In this document: piece after piece, positions 35,672-45,182 of the stretch
Numbering within the stretch: position 1 is the stretch's first letter
Layout: every line of letters starts with the position of its first letter
Source of the DNA: Methanosarcina sp. UBA289
Lineage (GTDB): Archaea > Halobacteriota > Methanosarcinia > Methanosarcinales > Methanosarcinaceae
Length of the DNA: 64,000 bases
Assembly: GCA_002496565.1 (NCBI GenBank)
Contig: DAKJ01000019.1
Coordinates: forward strand, 44,268 to 108,267
Reading direction: 5' to 3'
Notes under the pieces: generated by a model
The model's input: the letters and a program-made list of their open reading frames with translations, nothing else
The model's database searches: none
What the model was told of the DNA's origin: nothing
Made by a program: the position numbers and the translations under genes

Positions 35672-37777
35672 ATGAATAGAAACAAACAAAAATTAATAGC
35701 CATACTTCTTGTAGCTATCTTAATAGCATTTATACCCCTTGTATCAGCAGCTCCTGTAGGAACATCCGAATCCAAAGTAGTAGAAGCCGCAAAAAGCTGG
35801 ATCGGAGTTAAATCAGTGCATGGCGGCAACAGCCGATCGGGCATTGATTGCTCTCACTTGGTATCTCAAGTATACAAGCAAGCTGGAGCCAAAGACATAG
35901 TTTTCCAAACTGTACCTAACATGAAAAAAAATCCCTATTATGTTACTACAACTTCTCCCACGCCTGGAGATCTAATTTTCTGGAAAAAAGATGTTGTTAA
36001 AAATGACAGAACTTACTGGCTTCTCAGCCATGTTGGAATATATATTGGGAACGGACAGTTTATAGACACAACTTTTGATACAAAAAAAGTTGCTATACAA
36101 AGTATTAGTGGTGTGTATCAAGAGGGAATGCCTTACTATGCAAGATGGAGCCCTGATGGAAGCAATAGTAACACTGGAAACGATGAAACTCCTAACAATA
36201 ACGATTTAAAAGCACCAGTTGCTGCATTCTCTGCATCGCCAACCTCCGGAAAAGCCCCGTTAACTATTTCCCTTACTGATAAGAGTACAGATGCAACTTC
36301 CTGGTCATGGGATTTTGGAGACGGAAGTACTTCAGCAGAGAAGAACCCAACGCATATTTACTCTGCAGCAGGAAACTATAACGTTGTCCTGACAGTAAAT
36401 AATGAAAAGGGCTCAAGTTCAAAGACTCAAAATATAATTGTTCAGAGTGAACCTATTCCAGAAAAAGTTCTTCCTGTAGCAAACTTTAATGCAAATACTG
36501 TAAGCGGCCCTGCTCCTCTTTCTGTGCAATTTACAGATATATCGCAAAACGGAAACGGATGGAACTGGAATTTTGGAGACGGGGCTACTTCAGCAGAGAA
36601 GAACCCAACGCATATTTACTCTGCAGCAGGAAACTATAACGTTGTTCTGACAGTAAATAATGAAAATGGATCGAGCTCGAAAACCCTAAATATAGCTGTG
36701 GAGGGAGAACCAAGTCAAGAAAAAGTTCTTCCTGTAGCGGACTTTGATGCAGATATCACTAGCGGCTCTGCTCCCCTTTCTGTGCAATTTACAGATCTCT
36801 CGCAGAATGCAAAAGAATGGAGCTGGAACTTTGGAGACGGAAATACTTCAAGCGAGCCGAATCCGCAGCATATATATTCCTCAGCAGGGAACTATGATGT
36901 TAATCTGACAGTTATTAATGAGAACGAAACCGCCTCAAAAATCAATACGATAATCGTACTGGAAGAGAGTAATTCCAGCGACAGTAACAATAACACCGAC
37001 ACTATCAGTAGTAGTGATAGTAACAGCGACAGCGGAAGTGGCGGCAGTAGAGGAGGACACAGCCACAAGAGCGGAGGTAGCAGTAGTGGCGGTGGCGGTG
37101 GTGGATCCCCTGAACCAGCAAAGAACGTCCAGGTAAAAGAGATTTTACAGAACTTTATTGCCAGTGGAAAGGATGTGAATTTTAATTTTACAAATAATGC
37201 AACCTGTGTTGAGTCGATAACGTTCAGGTCAACAAAAACCGTAGGAAAGACCACTACAATAGTAGAGGAACTGAAAAACAAGTCGAGCCTGGTTTCCGAG
37301 CTTCCTGAAGGTATCGTCTACAAATCATTCAATATATGGGTTGGAAACAGTGGTTATGGCACCTCAAAGAATATTGAGAGTCCAACTGTCGATTTTAAAG
37401 TCAATACCTCATGGGTAGATGAGAATAACATAAACAAGTCCTCAATTATACTTGACTGGTACGATGATGAGAAAAAAGAATGGGTGGAACTGCCAGTAAG
37501 TCTAACAGGTGAAGATGATCAGTTCTTGCATTTCACAGCAGACGTACCTGGCTACTCTTCCTTTGCAATAACAGGTGTAAAAGATGAAAACAATACAATA
37601 ACTGCAGAACCTGCTAAAGCAGCCATAAATAATACTGAAGGCAGTAATGAAGGAAGTAATGCAAACACTATTGAAAATAAGATGACTGAAGAAAGTGAAA
37701 AGACTCCTGGATTCAGTATAATCAGTGGCATTGTATGCCTCTTGTGCATGTCCATATATGGGATAAAAAGAAGATAA
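35672..37777 (+). CDS. NlpC/P60 hydrolase with three PKD domains and PGF-CTERM tail
   Basis: 701 aa secreted protein. Signal peptide residues 1-26. NlpC/P60 domain about 33-160: catalytic Cys in SGIDCSHLVSQVY, catalytic His in LLSHVGIYIGNGQFID. Three PKD domains (about 186-262, 273-348, 357-433), each with the SWDFGDG/NWNFGDG core. Then an acidic and Gly/Ser-rich linker (up to GGGGGG), a PGF-pre-PGF-type domain (about 488-640: ESITFRSTKTVGKTTTIVEEL, DVPGYSSFAITG), and the tail TPGFSIISGIVCLLC with a basic end. PKD1 and PKD2 share nearly identical DNA. The substrate is unclear since this lineage lacks peptidoglycan. Confidence 0.9.
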   Translation: MNRNKQKLIAILLVAILIAFIPLVSAAPVGTSESKVVEAAKSWIGVKSVHGGNSRSGIDCSHLVSQVYKQAGAKDIVFQTVPNMKKNPYYVTTTSPTPGDLIFWKKDVVKNDRTYWLLSHVGIYIGNGQFIDTTFDTKKVAIQSISGVYQEGMPYYARWSPDGSNSNTGNDETPNNNDLKAPVAAFSASPTSGKAPLTISLTDKSTDATSWSWDFGDGSTSAEKNPTHIYSAAGNYNVVLTVNNEKGSSSKTQNIIVQSEPIPEKVLPVANFNANTVSGPAPLSVQFTDISQNGNGWNWNFGDGATSAEKNPTHIYSAAGNYNVVLTVNNENGSSSKTLNIAVEGEPSQEKVLPVADFDADITSGSAPLSVQFTDLSQNAKEWSWNFGDGNTSSEPNPQHIYSSAGNYDVNLTVINENETASKINTIIVLEESNSSDSNNNTDTISSSDSNSDSGSGGSRGGHSHKSGGSSSGGGGGGSPEPAKNVQVKEILQNFIASGKDVNFNFTNNATCVESITFRSTKTVGKTTTIVEELKNKSSLVSELPEGIVYKSFNIWVGNSGYGTSKNIESPTVDFKVNTSWVDENNINKSSIILDWYDDEKKEWVELPVSLTGEDDQFLHFTADVPGYSSFAITGVKDENNTITAEPAKAAINNTEGSNEGSNANTIENKMTEESEKTPGFSIISGIVCLLCMSIYGIKRR

Positions 37778-37818
37778 AATAGTGTGAATTGTAGTAAGAT
37801 AGTGAGGGTTATTGATCT

Positions 37819-37857
37819 AATCCGGCAATAGAGTATACTCTCCTTTATTGTCAGATT
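37819..37857 (+). terminator. Hairpin after the NlpC/P60 gene
   Basis: AATCCGGCAATA pairs with TATTGTCAGATT through G-U pairs, with a 15-base loop, 40 bases past the stop and followed by a T-rich stretch. The remaining sequence to 38209 holds no visible gene. Confidence 0.45.
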
Positions 37858-38209
37858 GGGAATTTCCCTCCTGATTATTATTTTCTTGATTTTTATTTTT
37901 GGATTACTACTTTCTGGATTACTACACCTTCCAGGATATCATTTTTCGGTATTAAATCCAGTTTACTGAAGATATTAAGCTAAAGAAATGTTTTTTAAGA
38001 AAAGAATTGTACCAATCAGTATAATCTATAAATTCGTCTATTGAATTTCGATTTTAACTGAAAATAAGGGTTTTTCTTTATTAGCTGAAAATAAGAATTT
38101 TAACGATTTTAATCTCCTCTAAATAACTAGTTATTATGCATAGGGTACAAGAGCCTGCATATACATAAAAATCTGAAGTAAAACCTGAAAAGCTTTAGAG
38201 GGAAAGACT

Positions 38210-38604
38210 TTGCAACTCAAAATTGAAACATCTAAACGTGTTGAGCTGGTAGATATCACTTCAGAAGTTCAGGAAGAAGTAAGGAAAAGCGAAATAGCTC
38301 AAGGCATTGCCTTATCAGCACACGACACACTACCGCAGGCATCATAATAAACGAAAACGAAGGTGGGCTAAAGGAGGATATTTTGGACCTATTAAATAAA
38401 CTGGTACCTACCGGTGCAGGGTATAAGCACGACCGCATAGACGACAATGCAGACTCTCATTTAAGGACAGTACTGCTTGGAGCAAGCGAAGCCCTTCCCA
38501 TTTTAGAAGGAAAGCTTGAGCTTGGGACCTGGCAGAGAATCTTTTTTGCCGAAATGGATGGACCTAGAAGCAGGACAGTCAATATTACGCTTTTAAGGGC
38601 TTAA
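38210..38604 (+). pseudogene. YjbQ/UPF0047 family protein, single-base frameshift
   Basis: A TTG at 38210 behind GAGGGA starts LQLKIETSKRVELVDITSEVQEEV in one frame. From about 38308 the homology continues in another frame: LISTRHTTAGIIINENEGGLKEDI, then TGAGYKHDRIDDNADSHL and FFAEMDGPRSRTVNI. Loss of one T in GGCATT(T)GCCTT explains the shift. All conserved YjbQ motifs (HTTAGI, DDNADSHL) are otherwise intact. Either recent inactivation or a sequence error. Some YjbQ proteins have a weak thiamin-phosphate synthase activity, but the biological role is unsettled. Confidence 0.78.
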
Positions 38605-38744
38605 CACAGATAAAAATAACATAATAGCTACAGCGGATGAATAAACGTAGAACGGATAAAAACAAAGAAGAGATCAAGAAAAATAGTGAAAACTCAAAAA
38701 GAATAATAGAGAAAATTCCTTACAAATTGACTGAGAAAAGTCAC

Positions 38745-40178
38745 TCAGGAACTTTCCGGGTTATTATTGAAATCGTCCAAACGTGTCTGCTTCCTTATGC
38801 AGTTTTCTCCTGGGATTTCCACAGGGTACTCACCTGTTAGGCAGCCAATGCACATGTCGTTCTTATCGCACCCCAGAGCCCGCATAAGCCCGTCAATACT
38901 TAGGTATCCGAGAGAATCCGCATTAATGAGGCTTTCAACCTCTTTTACGGTCTTATAAGAGGCAATAAGTTCCTGCCGGGTAGCCATATCTATACCCAGA
39001 TAGCAGGGAGCGATAATTGCAGGACTTCCAACTCTTGCGTGAATTTCTGATGCGCCTGCCCTGCGAACCATATCTATAATCCGCCTTGAGGTTGTACCCC
39101 GGACAATGCTGTCGTCAACCAGAACAACACGTTTGCCTTTGACATTATCCTGGATGGCATTCATTTTGAGCCGGACTGCGGTTTCACGCAAATCCTGGCC
39201 AGGCAGGATAAATGTGCGCCCTATGTAACGGTTCTTCATCAGGCCTTCCAGATATTTAATACCTGATTCCCTGGCGTAGCCGATTGCGGAAGTAATCCCT
39301 GAGTCAGGAACAGGCGAAACAATATCAGCCTCGACCTGATGTTCTCTGGCGAGCTCCCTCCCGATGTTTTCCCGCACCTTATAGACCAGTTTTCCATCAA
39401 TAATGGAATCTGGCCTTGCAAAGTAAATGAACTCAAAAACGCAATGTGCAGGATGAGGTTCGTTTCCTATCTGGTAGCTTTCAAAGCCCTCGCCTGTAAG
39501 GACTACTACTTCACCTGGACGCACATCCCTGATAAGAGTGCCATTAAGAGTATCCAGAGCTACACTCTCCGAGAAAACCGCGTATCCGCCATCGACTTCC
39601 CCGAAACAGAGAGGTTTGAATCCAAAAGGATCACGCACAGCATATAGAATGCCATCTATGTGGATTACCAGAGAATAAGAGCCTACAAGTTTGCGCATAA
39701 CATTCCGGATTGATTCTACAGGCTCGTGCCTTATTAGCTCTTTTACAAGAAGGTGGCCGATAACTTCGGTATCAGAGTCGCTGATAAAGATACGTCCTTC
39801 GCACTCCAGTTCATCCTTGAGGTCTTTGGCATTAACTAAATTTCCGTTATGGGCAATTGCAACTGCTCCTCCTTTGAAATTCAGGACAAAGGGCTGGCAG
39901 TTTTCTATTCTTGATCCTCCGGTTGTTGAGTAGCGGACATGTCCTACTCCTACATTCCCGATCAAGCGTCCCAGAGAATCTTTATTATACACATCAGGAA
40001 CAAGACCCATGCCTTTGATGGAATGAGAAGATGTACCATCATATACCATTATGCCAGTGGATTCTTGTCCTCTGTGCTGGAGGGCATACAAGGCGTAATA
40101 CAGCTTGAACGCGACAGTATTGGATTGTGGCCTGTCACTTGGTAAAATTATGCCTGCAACGCCACATTCTTCTTTCAA
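38745..40178 (-). CDS. purF: Amidophosphoribosyltransferase
   Basis: 477 aa enzyme of the first committed step of purine synthesis (PRPP + glutamine to phosphoribosylamine). N-terminus MKEECGVAGI: Cys5 is the glutaminase nucleophile exposed after removal of four residues. The PRPP loop VVLVDDSIVRGTTSRRI is near residue 340. C-terminal Cys residues (CDKNDMCIGCLTGEYP) fit the oxygen-sensitive Fe-S form. Downstream of rpl37e and lsm in the same orientation with a 49-base gap, a common arrangement in Methanosarcina. Confidence 0.96.
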   Translation of the reverse strand: MKEECGVAGIILPSDRPQSNTVAFKLYYALYALQHRGQESTGIMVYDGTSSHSIKGMGLVPDVYNKDSLGRLIGNVGVGHVRYSTTGGSRIENCQPFVLNFKGGAVAIAHNGNLVNAKDLKDELECEGRIFISDSDTEVIGHLLVKELIRHEPVESIRNVMRKLVGSYSLVIHIDGILYAVRDPFGFKPLCFGEVDGGYAVFSESVALDTLNGTLIRDVRPGEVVVLTGEGFESYQIGNEPHPAHCVFEFIYFARPDSIIDGKLVYKVRENIGRELAREHQVEADIVSPVPDSGITSAIGYARESGIKYLEGLMKNRYIGRTFILPGQDLRETAVRLKMNAIQDNVKGKRVVLVDDSIVRGTTSRRIIDMVRRAGASEIHARVGSPAIIAPCYLGIDMATRQELIASYKTVKEVESLINADSLGYLSIDGLMRALGCDKNDMCIGCLTGEYPVEIPGENCIRKQTRLDDFNNNPESS

Positions 40179-40227
40179 TTTTGACCTCCGATGCAGGTAA
40201 AAAATAGAGAAAGTGGAACAGACAGGT

Positions 40228-40398
40228 TTAATACTTGCACTTTGCCTGCCACTTGTAAGCTCTTATGCGAGATGTTTTTCCAAAACCACATGAAGTACAC
40301 TGTTTTGTATGCACGTTAAAAGAAACACTTCCACAGCGTCTGCATTTGGCGTGTGTGCGTTTCTGCCTTTTTCCCATTGATGCAGTACCTTTACTCAT
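40228..40398 (-). CDS. rpl37e: 50S ribosomal protein L37e
   Basis: 56 aa, missing from simple long-ORF searches because of its size. MSKGTASMGKRQKRTHAKCRR begins the family. Two CxxC knuckles (CRRC, CTSC) form the Cys4 zinc ribbon, followed by GFGKTSRIRAYKWQ. Lies between lsm and purF on the same strand. The Lsm-L37e pairing is conserved widely in archaea, which confirms the call. Confidence 0.95.
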   Translation of the reverse strand: MSKGTASMGKRQKRTHAKCRRCGSVSFNVHTKQCTSCGFGKTSRIRAYKWQAKCKY

Positions 40399-40550
40399 TC
40401 CTAAATCTCCTGATAAAAATTAATTTGTTAGAGCAATATTCTATAATCTGAAGCGATACTATTATTCTGAATTTACTCTCTGCGGCCAGTCACAATAAGT
40501 CCTGTTGCTCACCGAGATTTAACGATAATAGATGAAGTGCTTGATATAGA

Positions 40551-40769
40551 TTACGGAGATACGTATACCACGTTGTCACCGCGAATAACGACACTGCTGA
40601 ACTTGCTTACAACTTCTCCTTCTCTTAGCTCTTCAGCATTGTCAAGCACGAGGTTCATGTGAATATCGTATCCTTTCAGCTCGCCTCTAAACTCGCGTGC
40701 GCCTTTCAATCTAACGATTACAGGTGTGTCTAATGCGTTGTTCAAAATATCCAGAGGTCGGTTTGCCAT
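40551..40769 (-). CDS. Lsm/Sm-like archaeal RNA-binding protein (SmAP)
   Basis: 72 aa. Sm1 motif ([34 protein letters not shown]) and Sm2 motif ([13 protein letters not shown]) are both complete. The Asp-x-x-Met-Asn RNA-binding loop is present as DIHMN. Forms a heptameric ring that binds U-rich RNA. First gene of the lsm-rpl37e-purF cluster. Confidence 0.95.
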
Positions 40770-40915
40770 CCTTACAGTCCCCTTAAAACATTATAAATCA
40801 AGTCATTATCTATATCAATATAAATAGTTAATCCAGATTTAAATTAATCGCCGCGCTTAAATTTGATTATTTGCATCAAAGTCGTAAATACACTATATAA
40901 AGGTATCGAAGAAAT

Positions 40916-41077
40916 ATGTCATTTATTAAGTTTTCATGTAAAAAACACCCTGATGCTATCCAGAATTATATTAAAGAATTACCTGATATAGACAAGAATT
41001 CTCATCAGGACAGGAGCAAAACTCCAGGAGAAAATAAAATCTCATGTAAACCTGTTGAGAAGATTTTTTATAAATAA
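40916..41077 (+). CDS. Small hypothetical protein, 53 aa
   Basis: Frame MSFIKFSCKKHPDAIQNYIK to KPVEKIFYK. A TATA-like CTATATAAAG lies about 20 bases before the ATG, which would give a leaderless or very short-leader transcript, and AAGGT is 11 bases before the ATG. Charged, with two Cys, no membrane segment. Divergent from lsm. I do not recognise it, and chance cannot be excluded. The remainder of 40770-41192 is AT-rich. Confidence 0.35.
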   Translation: MSFIKFSCKKHPDAIQNYIKELPDIDKNSHQDRSKTPGENKISCKPVEKIFYK

Positions 41078-41192
41078 TACATCAAAACCTTATAAAATCT
41101 TCCTAAAGGGTACAATAATAAATAAATTAATTTCATTTCCTGAAAAAAAGTTTCAGAAATGGTAAAAACGAACGAAAAAAAGAGAGAAGCAC

Positions 41193-42539
41193 ATGATAGA
41201 AAAATCATTAACAATAAAACCCCAGATTGTTATGACTATTGCAGGTTCGGATTCAGGGGGAGGAGCCGGAATTGCTGCGGATCTGAAGACTTTTGCTGCC
41301 CTTGGAGTGCACGGAACCTGCGCTATTACATCGATTACTGCACAGAACACTACCGGAGTCCTAGAGAGCTTTGACCTCACTCCTGAGGCTATAGCCAGCC
41401 AAATTGAAGCTGTCTGCACCGATATGGAGGTAAAGTGGGCAAAAACCGGCATGCTTGCCTCATCGGAAATCGTAAGGGAAGTTGCAAAAGAAGTGAGGAA
41501 ACATGGGCTTTCCATTGTGCTGGACCCTGTTATGGCTGCCGAAGCCGGAGGAAACCTGCTGCGAAAAGAAGCTATTTCTGTCCTTATTGAAGAACTGCTG
41601 CCCTTGTGCAAGGTTACTACGCCAAATGCATTCGAGGCCGGCGACCTTGCTGGTATGGCTGTCAAAACCCCTGAGGATGCGAAAGTTGCAGCCAAGAAAA
41701 TCGCGGATATAGGTGTAGAAGCCGTCATTGTTACAGGAGGACATCTGGACGCTACTGATCTGCTTTATGAAGCTACTTCTGATACTTTCACCCGTATTCC
41801 GGGCACTTTTGTTAAAGGAGGAACACACGGCTCGGGCTGCACTTACTCTGCGGCAGTGACTGCCTTTTTAGCCTCAGGAGAGAGCCTGGAATCGGCTGCT
41901 AGGAAAGCGAAGAAATTCGTTGAGCAGGCGATCCTGATGAGCCGGCCTGTAGGCAGGGGAGCAGGTCCTATAAACCAGCTTGGAGCGACTCTGGACGAAA
42001 AAGAGCGCTACCTGGTCTTAAGAGAATTAAAAGAAGCAGTTTCGATTCTAGAAAACAGCTTTGATTTTTCGAAACTTATCCCCGAAGTAGGCTGTAATAT
42101 AGGAATGGCTATTCCCCAAGCTGACGGATACAAAGACGTTGCGGCTGTCGAAGGCAGGATAGTTAAGCACAAGGGGAGGGCAGTTTCTGTAGGCTGTGTA
42201 GATTTCGGGGCCAGCCGACATGTAGCAAGGATTATTCTTGCGTCCCTTCGTAAGAATCCGGAAATAAGGGCAGCAATTAACGTAAAATACTCCAGGGAAG
42301 CCCTTGCAGCCTGCAGAGAGATGAAACTTGGAATTTCCTCTTTTGACAGGGCTGAAGAACCGGAAAACACCAGTACAATGGACTGGGGTACAGTCGAAGC
42401 AATCAAAAAATACGGAAGCGTGCCGAAAGTCATCTATGATAAAGGGGGACCGGGAAAGGAACCAATGATACGCCTGCTGGGTGCAAGTGCGACTGAAGTG
42501 GCAAAACTTGCTGTGGAACTTGCAGAAAAGATAGATTAA
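41193..42539 (+). CDS. thiD: Bifunctional HMP kinase/HMP-P kinase (ThiD) fused to thiamine-phosphate synthase (ThiN)
   Basis: 448 aa. ThiD ribokinase-fold domain, residues 1-265: MTIAGSDSGGGAGIAADLKTFAALG, the substrate loop, KTGMLAS, VLDPVM, and the anion-hole GTHGSGCTYSAA. ThiN domain, about 275-448: PEVGCNIGMAIPQADGYKDV, GCVDFGASRHVARIIL, TMDWGTVEAI, YDKGGPGKEPMIRLLG. Phosphorylates HMP twice and couples it with thiazole phosphate. The ThiDN fusion replaces bacterial ThiE in many archaea. No TPP riboswitch was seen upstream. Confidence 0.95.
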   Translation: MIEKSLTIKPQIVMTIAGSDSGGGAGIAADLKTFAALGVHGTCAITSITAQNTTGVLESFDLTPEAIASQIEAVCTDMEVKWAKTGMLASSEIVREVAKEVRKHGLSIVLDPVMAAEAGGNLLRKEAISVLIEELLPLCKVTTPNAFEAGDLAGMAVKTPEDAKVAAKKIADIGVEAVIVTGGHLDATDLLYEATSDTFTRIPGTFVKGGTHGSGCTYSAAVTAFLASGESLESAARKAKKFVEQAILMSRPVGRGAGPINQLGATLDEKERYLVLRELKEAVSILENSFDFSKLIPEVGCNIGMAIPQADGYKDVAAVEGRIVKHKGRAVSVGCVDFGASRHVARIILASLRKNPEIRAAINVKYSREALAACREMKLGISSFDRAEEPENTSTMDWGTVEAIKKYGSVPKVIYDKGGPGKEPMIRLLGASATEVAKLAVELAEKID

Positions 42540-42708
42540 AAATCCGACTAAAAATTAAAAGCTTCAGGTATATCTACATGCCATTTATCCACATGACATT
42601 TTAAAGCCGATTGAGCTTTTCTCAGAATTAAGCTCTTTCTTGGGATCAAGCTTTTAGTTCTGGTCGTTTTTACTTTTTGCTCTGTTTCTGAACGACTTCA
42701 TTTTTTCA

Positions 42709-42769
42709 ATTTATATTTATATTTATATTTATATTTATATTTATATTTATATTTATATTTATATTTATA
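42709..42769. repeat. Hexanucleotide microsatellite (TTTATA)n, about 10 copies
   Basis: Uninterrupted run of about ten ATTTAT/TATATT units between thiDN and trpB2. Likely length-variable by slippage. Other sequence in 42540-42928 shows no gene; the trpB2 promoter probably lies near 42840. Confidence 0.8.
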
Positions 42770-42928
42770 GCCTTCCAGTTTCTGTTTTTTGATTAGTAAC
42801 ACTCCTTCAAACATTCCTCTTTTCCATAAAGTACATAAGTGAGATATAAATACCTTAACTGGAAAGTAAGTAACAATTAAATACATCGAAGTACGATTTT
42901 GTGCATACAATAAAGACGGAGAAAATCT

Positions 42929-44227
42929 ATGGAACAGACCAAAATTATCCTTGATGAGAATGAGATGCCCAGGCAGTGGTATAATATCCTACCAGACTTA
43001 TCTTCTCCTATCGAGCCTCCTCTTGATCCGAGGACCTGGGAGCCTATAAGCCCCGAGGCTCTTGAACCTATTTTCGCAAAAGGCCTTATCAAGCAGGAAA
43101 TGAGTAGTGAAAGGTTTATTGATATCCCTGAGGAGATACTTGAGATTTACAAGCTCTGGAGACCTAGCCCGCTTTATAGAGCACACAGGCTGGAAAAGCT
43201 TCTCAAAACTCCTGCAAAGATATACTATAAAAATGAAGGGGTAAGCCCTGCTGGAAGTCATAAGACAAACACCTCGATTGCCCAGGCTTATTATAATATG
43301 AAAGAAGGAAACGAGAGACTCACAACCGAAACAGGTGCAGGACAGTGGGGAAGTGCATTAGCTCTTGCCTGCAACTACTTTGATCTTGAGTGTAAAGTCT
43401 ATATGGTCCGTTCCAGCTATTACCAGAAACCTTATCGGAAGTCCCTCATGACAATCTGGGGAGGAAATGTTGTTCCCTCGCCAAGCTCGGATACGGAATT
43501 CGGGAGAAAAATTCAGAAGGAGCAGCCTGATACACCGGGAAGCCTCGGAATCGCAATCAGTGAAGCCGTAGAGGATGCAATCGCGCATGATAGCACGAAG
43601 TATTCCCTGGGAAGCGTCCTCAACCATGTTATGCTCCATCAGACAGTAATCGGGGCCGAATGTAAGAAACAGCTTGAACAGGTTGAAACCTACCCTGATA
43701 TAGTTATAGGCTGCTGTGGAGGAGGAAGCAACCTTGCAGGAATATCCCTTGAGTTCATTAAAGACAGGCTTGAAGGAAAGAATAGTCCAAGAGTAATCGC
43801 AGTCGAACCCTCGGCTTGCCCGTCCCTTACCAAAGGTGAGTACAGGTATGATTTCGGAGACACTGCGGAAATGACCCCGTTGCTTAAAATGTACACCTTG
43901 GGCCACGAACATGTGCCTCCTGCCATCCATGCAGGCGGGCTCCGCTACCATGGAGACTCCCCAATCATAAGCAAACTCTGTGCTGAAGGGCTTATTGAAG
44001 CTGTTTCATATGATCAGTGCCCGGTATTTGATGCCGCTATACAGTTCGCACGGACCGAAGGCATAGTCCCTGCTCCGGAATCCTCTCACGCTATCCGCTG
44101 TGCAATCGACGAAGCTCTCAAATGCAAACAAACCGGAGAAGAAAAAACAATTCTCTTCAACCTCAGCGGGCACGGACATTTCGACATGAGCTCCTATGAC
44201 AAGTATTTTAACAAGGAACTTACCTGA
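42929..44227 (+). CDS. trpB2: Tryptophan synthase beta chain, TrpB2 type
   Basis: 432 aa PLP enzyme of fold type II. Schiff-base Lys112 in SPAGSHKTNTS, ETGAGQWGSALALAC, the glycine loop GCCGGGSNLAG, and SHAIRCAIDEAL near the C-terminus. The N-terminal extension and RPSPLYRAHRLEK mark the TrpB2 branch rather than TrpB1. TrpB2 can convert indole plus serine to tryptophan but often acts outside the trp operon. Here no trpA is adjacent. Stand-alone indole salvage or a serine-deaminase-like role are both possible. Confidence 0.93.
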   Translation: MEQTKIILDENEMPRQWYNILPDLSSPIEPPLDPRTWEPISPEALEPIFAKGLIKQEMSSERFIDIPEEILEIYKLWRPSPLYRAHRLEKLLKTPAKIYYKNEGVSPAGSHKTNTSIAQAYYNMKEGNERLTTETGAGQWGSALALACNYFDLECKVYMVRSSYYQKPYRKSLMTIWGGNVVPSPSSDTEFGRKIQKEQPDTPGSLGIAISEAVEDAIAHDSTKYSLGSVLNHVMLHQTVIGAECKKQLEQVETYPDIVIGCCGGGSNLAGISLEFIKDRLEGKNSPRVIAVEPSACPSLTKGEYRYDFGDTAEMTPLLKMYTLGHEHVPPAIHAGGLRYHGDSPIISKLCAEGLIEAVSYDQCPVFDAAIQFARTEGIVPAPESSHAIRCAIDEALKCKQTGEEKTILFNLSGHGHFDMSSYDKYFNKELT

Positions 44228-44654
44228 AATAACCGAAAAAATTAGAACTAAAAATCAAAGTAGAATTCAAACAGGATGCTTTAAAAGCATCCTAACAATC
44301 AAGAGAATCACAAATATTCCGATACTGTCACAGAAAAGAAAACTTAATCAAAACTGCGCTTATGCATCACCCATAGCCAAAGATAATAGGAAACTACCTA
44401 GAATACTTAAAAACGCCATAATAGTCCAGAAAAGACAGTCGAAGATCTCAAGGATATTTAAGAGCATTCAAGAATGTATTATTCGGATTAAATTTCAGAA
44501 TGACAGTTCCAGATTTTCTCGCATAGAGATATATAGCAAGAAAATGGTATGAAAAAATCTGTTTTTCTTAAAAACTATCTTAATTTTCAAAAATTAAGAG
44601 TATCTTTCTAGATATCAATCCTTTTTGAATTTAGCTCCGCTCTGTATGTAAATC

Positions 44655-44702
44655 AGCTCTTTTGGGCGTAAGCAAAGCGGAAAGGAGTGGGATCCATCCT
44701 CC
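44655..44702 (-). repeat. Dispersed 48-bp repeat, copy D (inverted)
   Basis: Reverse complement starts GGAGGATGGATCCCACTCCT and ends CCCAAAAGAGCT, matching copy A at 22.2 kb with about eight differences in 48. Lies beyond the end of a DUF1699 gene. The remainder of 44228-44774 has no supported gene. Confidence 0.5.
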
Positions 44703-44774
44703 TGGGCGGAAATAGGGTGAAACAGGGCCCAGGCTGAATAGCCACAACTTTGCCGAGATGGAAATCAGGTGATT

Positions 44775-45182
44775 TTACTCTAAATCTCTCCTGCCCAGAA
44801 TATAAGAAACCATTTGAGGATCAAGCTTGCTCTCCTGTGCCACTTCCTCAGCAATTTTTTCACCAGGAATGCCTTCAGCTTTCATACTTTTTATTTTTGA
44901 GATTACGGAAGAGGGGACAGTATAGTATTCGTTGATATCTTTCCTGTGCCCCCATACATCTCCTTCCAGAAGCTGGACCTTTTGCATTTCGAGAAACATC
45001 TCTATGGCTCTTGAAACTGTCCGTCTATATGATTTTGGAAGCTGAATTACCTCCAGTTTTGGACATGTCTCAACAAGCAGAAAAATATCTTTATTTGAAG
45101 GCCTGAATGCAAAGTGAACAACCTTTTCATTTGGATTTAGTGATAGAATTTCATTTCTTGAACTAATAACTCTTATTTTCAT
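44775..45182 (-). CDS. DUF1699 family protein (paralogue 1)
   Basis: 135 aa from ATG 45182 (MKIRVISSRNEI) behind GGGGGATC. N-terminal alpha/beta part with NPNEKVVHFAFRPSNKDIF, CPKLEVIQLPKSYRRTVSRAIEMFL and the invariant LLEGDVWGHRKDINEYYTV. The last 40 residues look like a helix-turn-helix (KIKSMKAEGIPGEKIAEEVAQESKLDP). The family is essentially limited to Methanosarcinales and its function is unknown; a small regulator is plausible. Two more paralogues of exactly the same length are in this window. Confidence 0.82.
   Translation of the reverse strand: MKIRVISSRNEILSLNPNEKVVHFAFRPSNKDIFLLVETCPKLEVIQLPKSYRRTVSRAIEMFLEMQKVQLLEGDVWGHRKDINEYYTVPSSVISKIKSMKAEGIPGEKIAEEVAQESKLDPQMVSYILGRRDLE

Noticed and set aside
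36892..37281. Antisense frame opposite the Gly/Ser-rich linker
   Set aside because: Leucine- and proline-rich translation is the complement of the low-complexity repeats of the NlpC/P60 gene.
41078..41192. TPP riboswitch before thiDN
   Set aside because: The conserved CUGAGA and ACCUGA blocks of the THI element are not present in this gap.
44196..44552. 118-aa frame after trpB2
   Set aside because: Starts inside trpB2 in another frame and encodes a Lys/Arg/Ile-rich sequence typical of translated AT-rich non-coding DNA.
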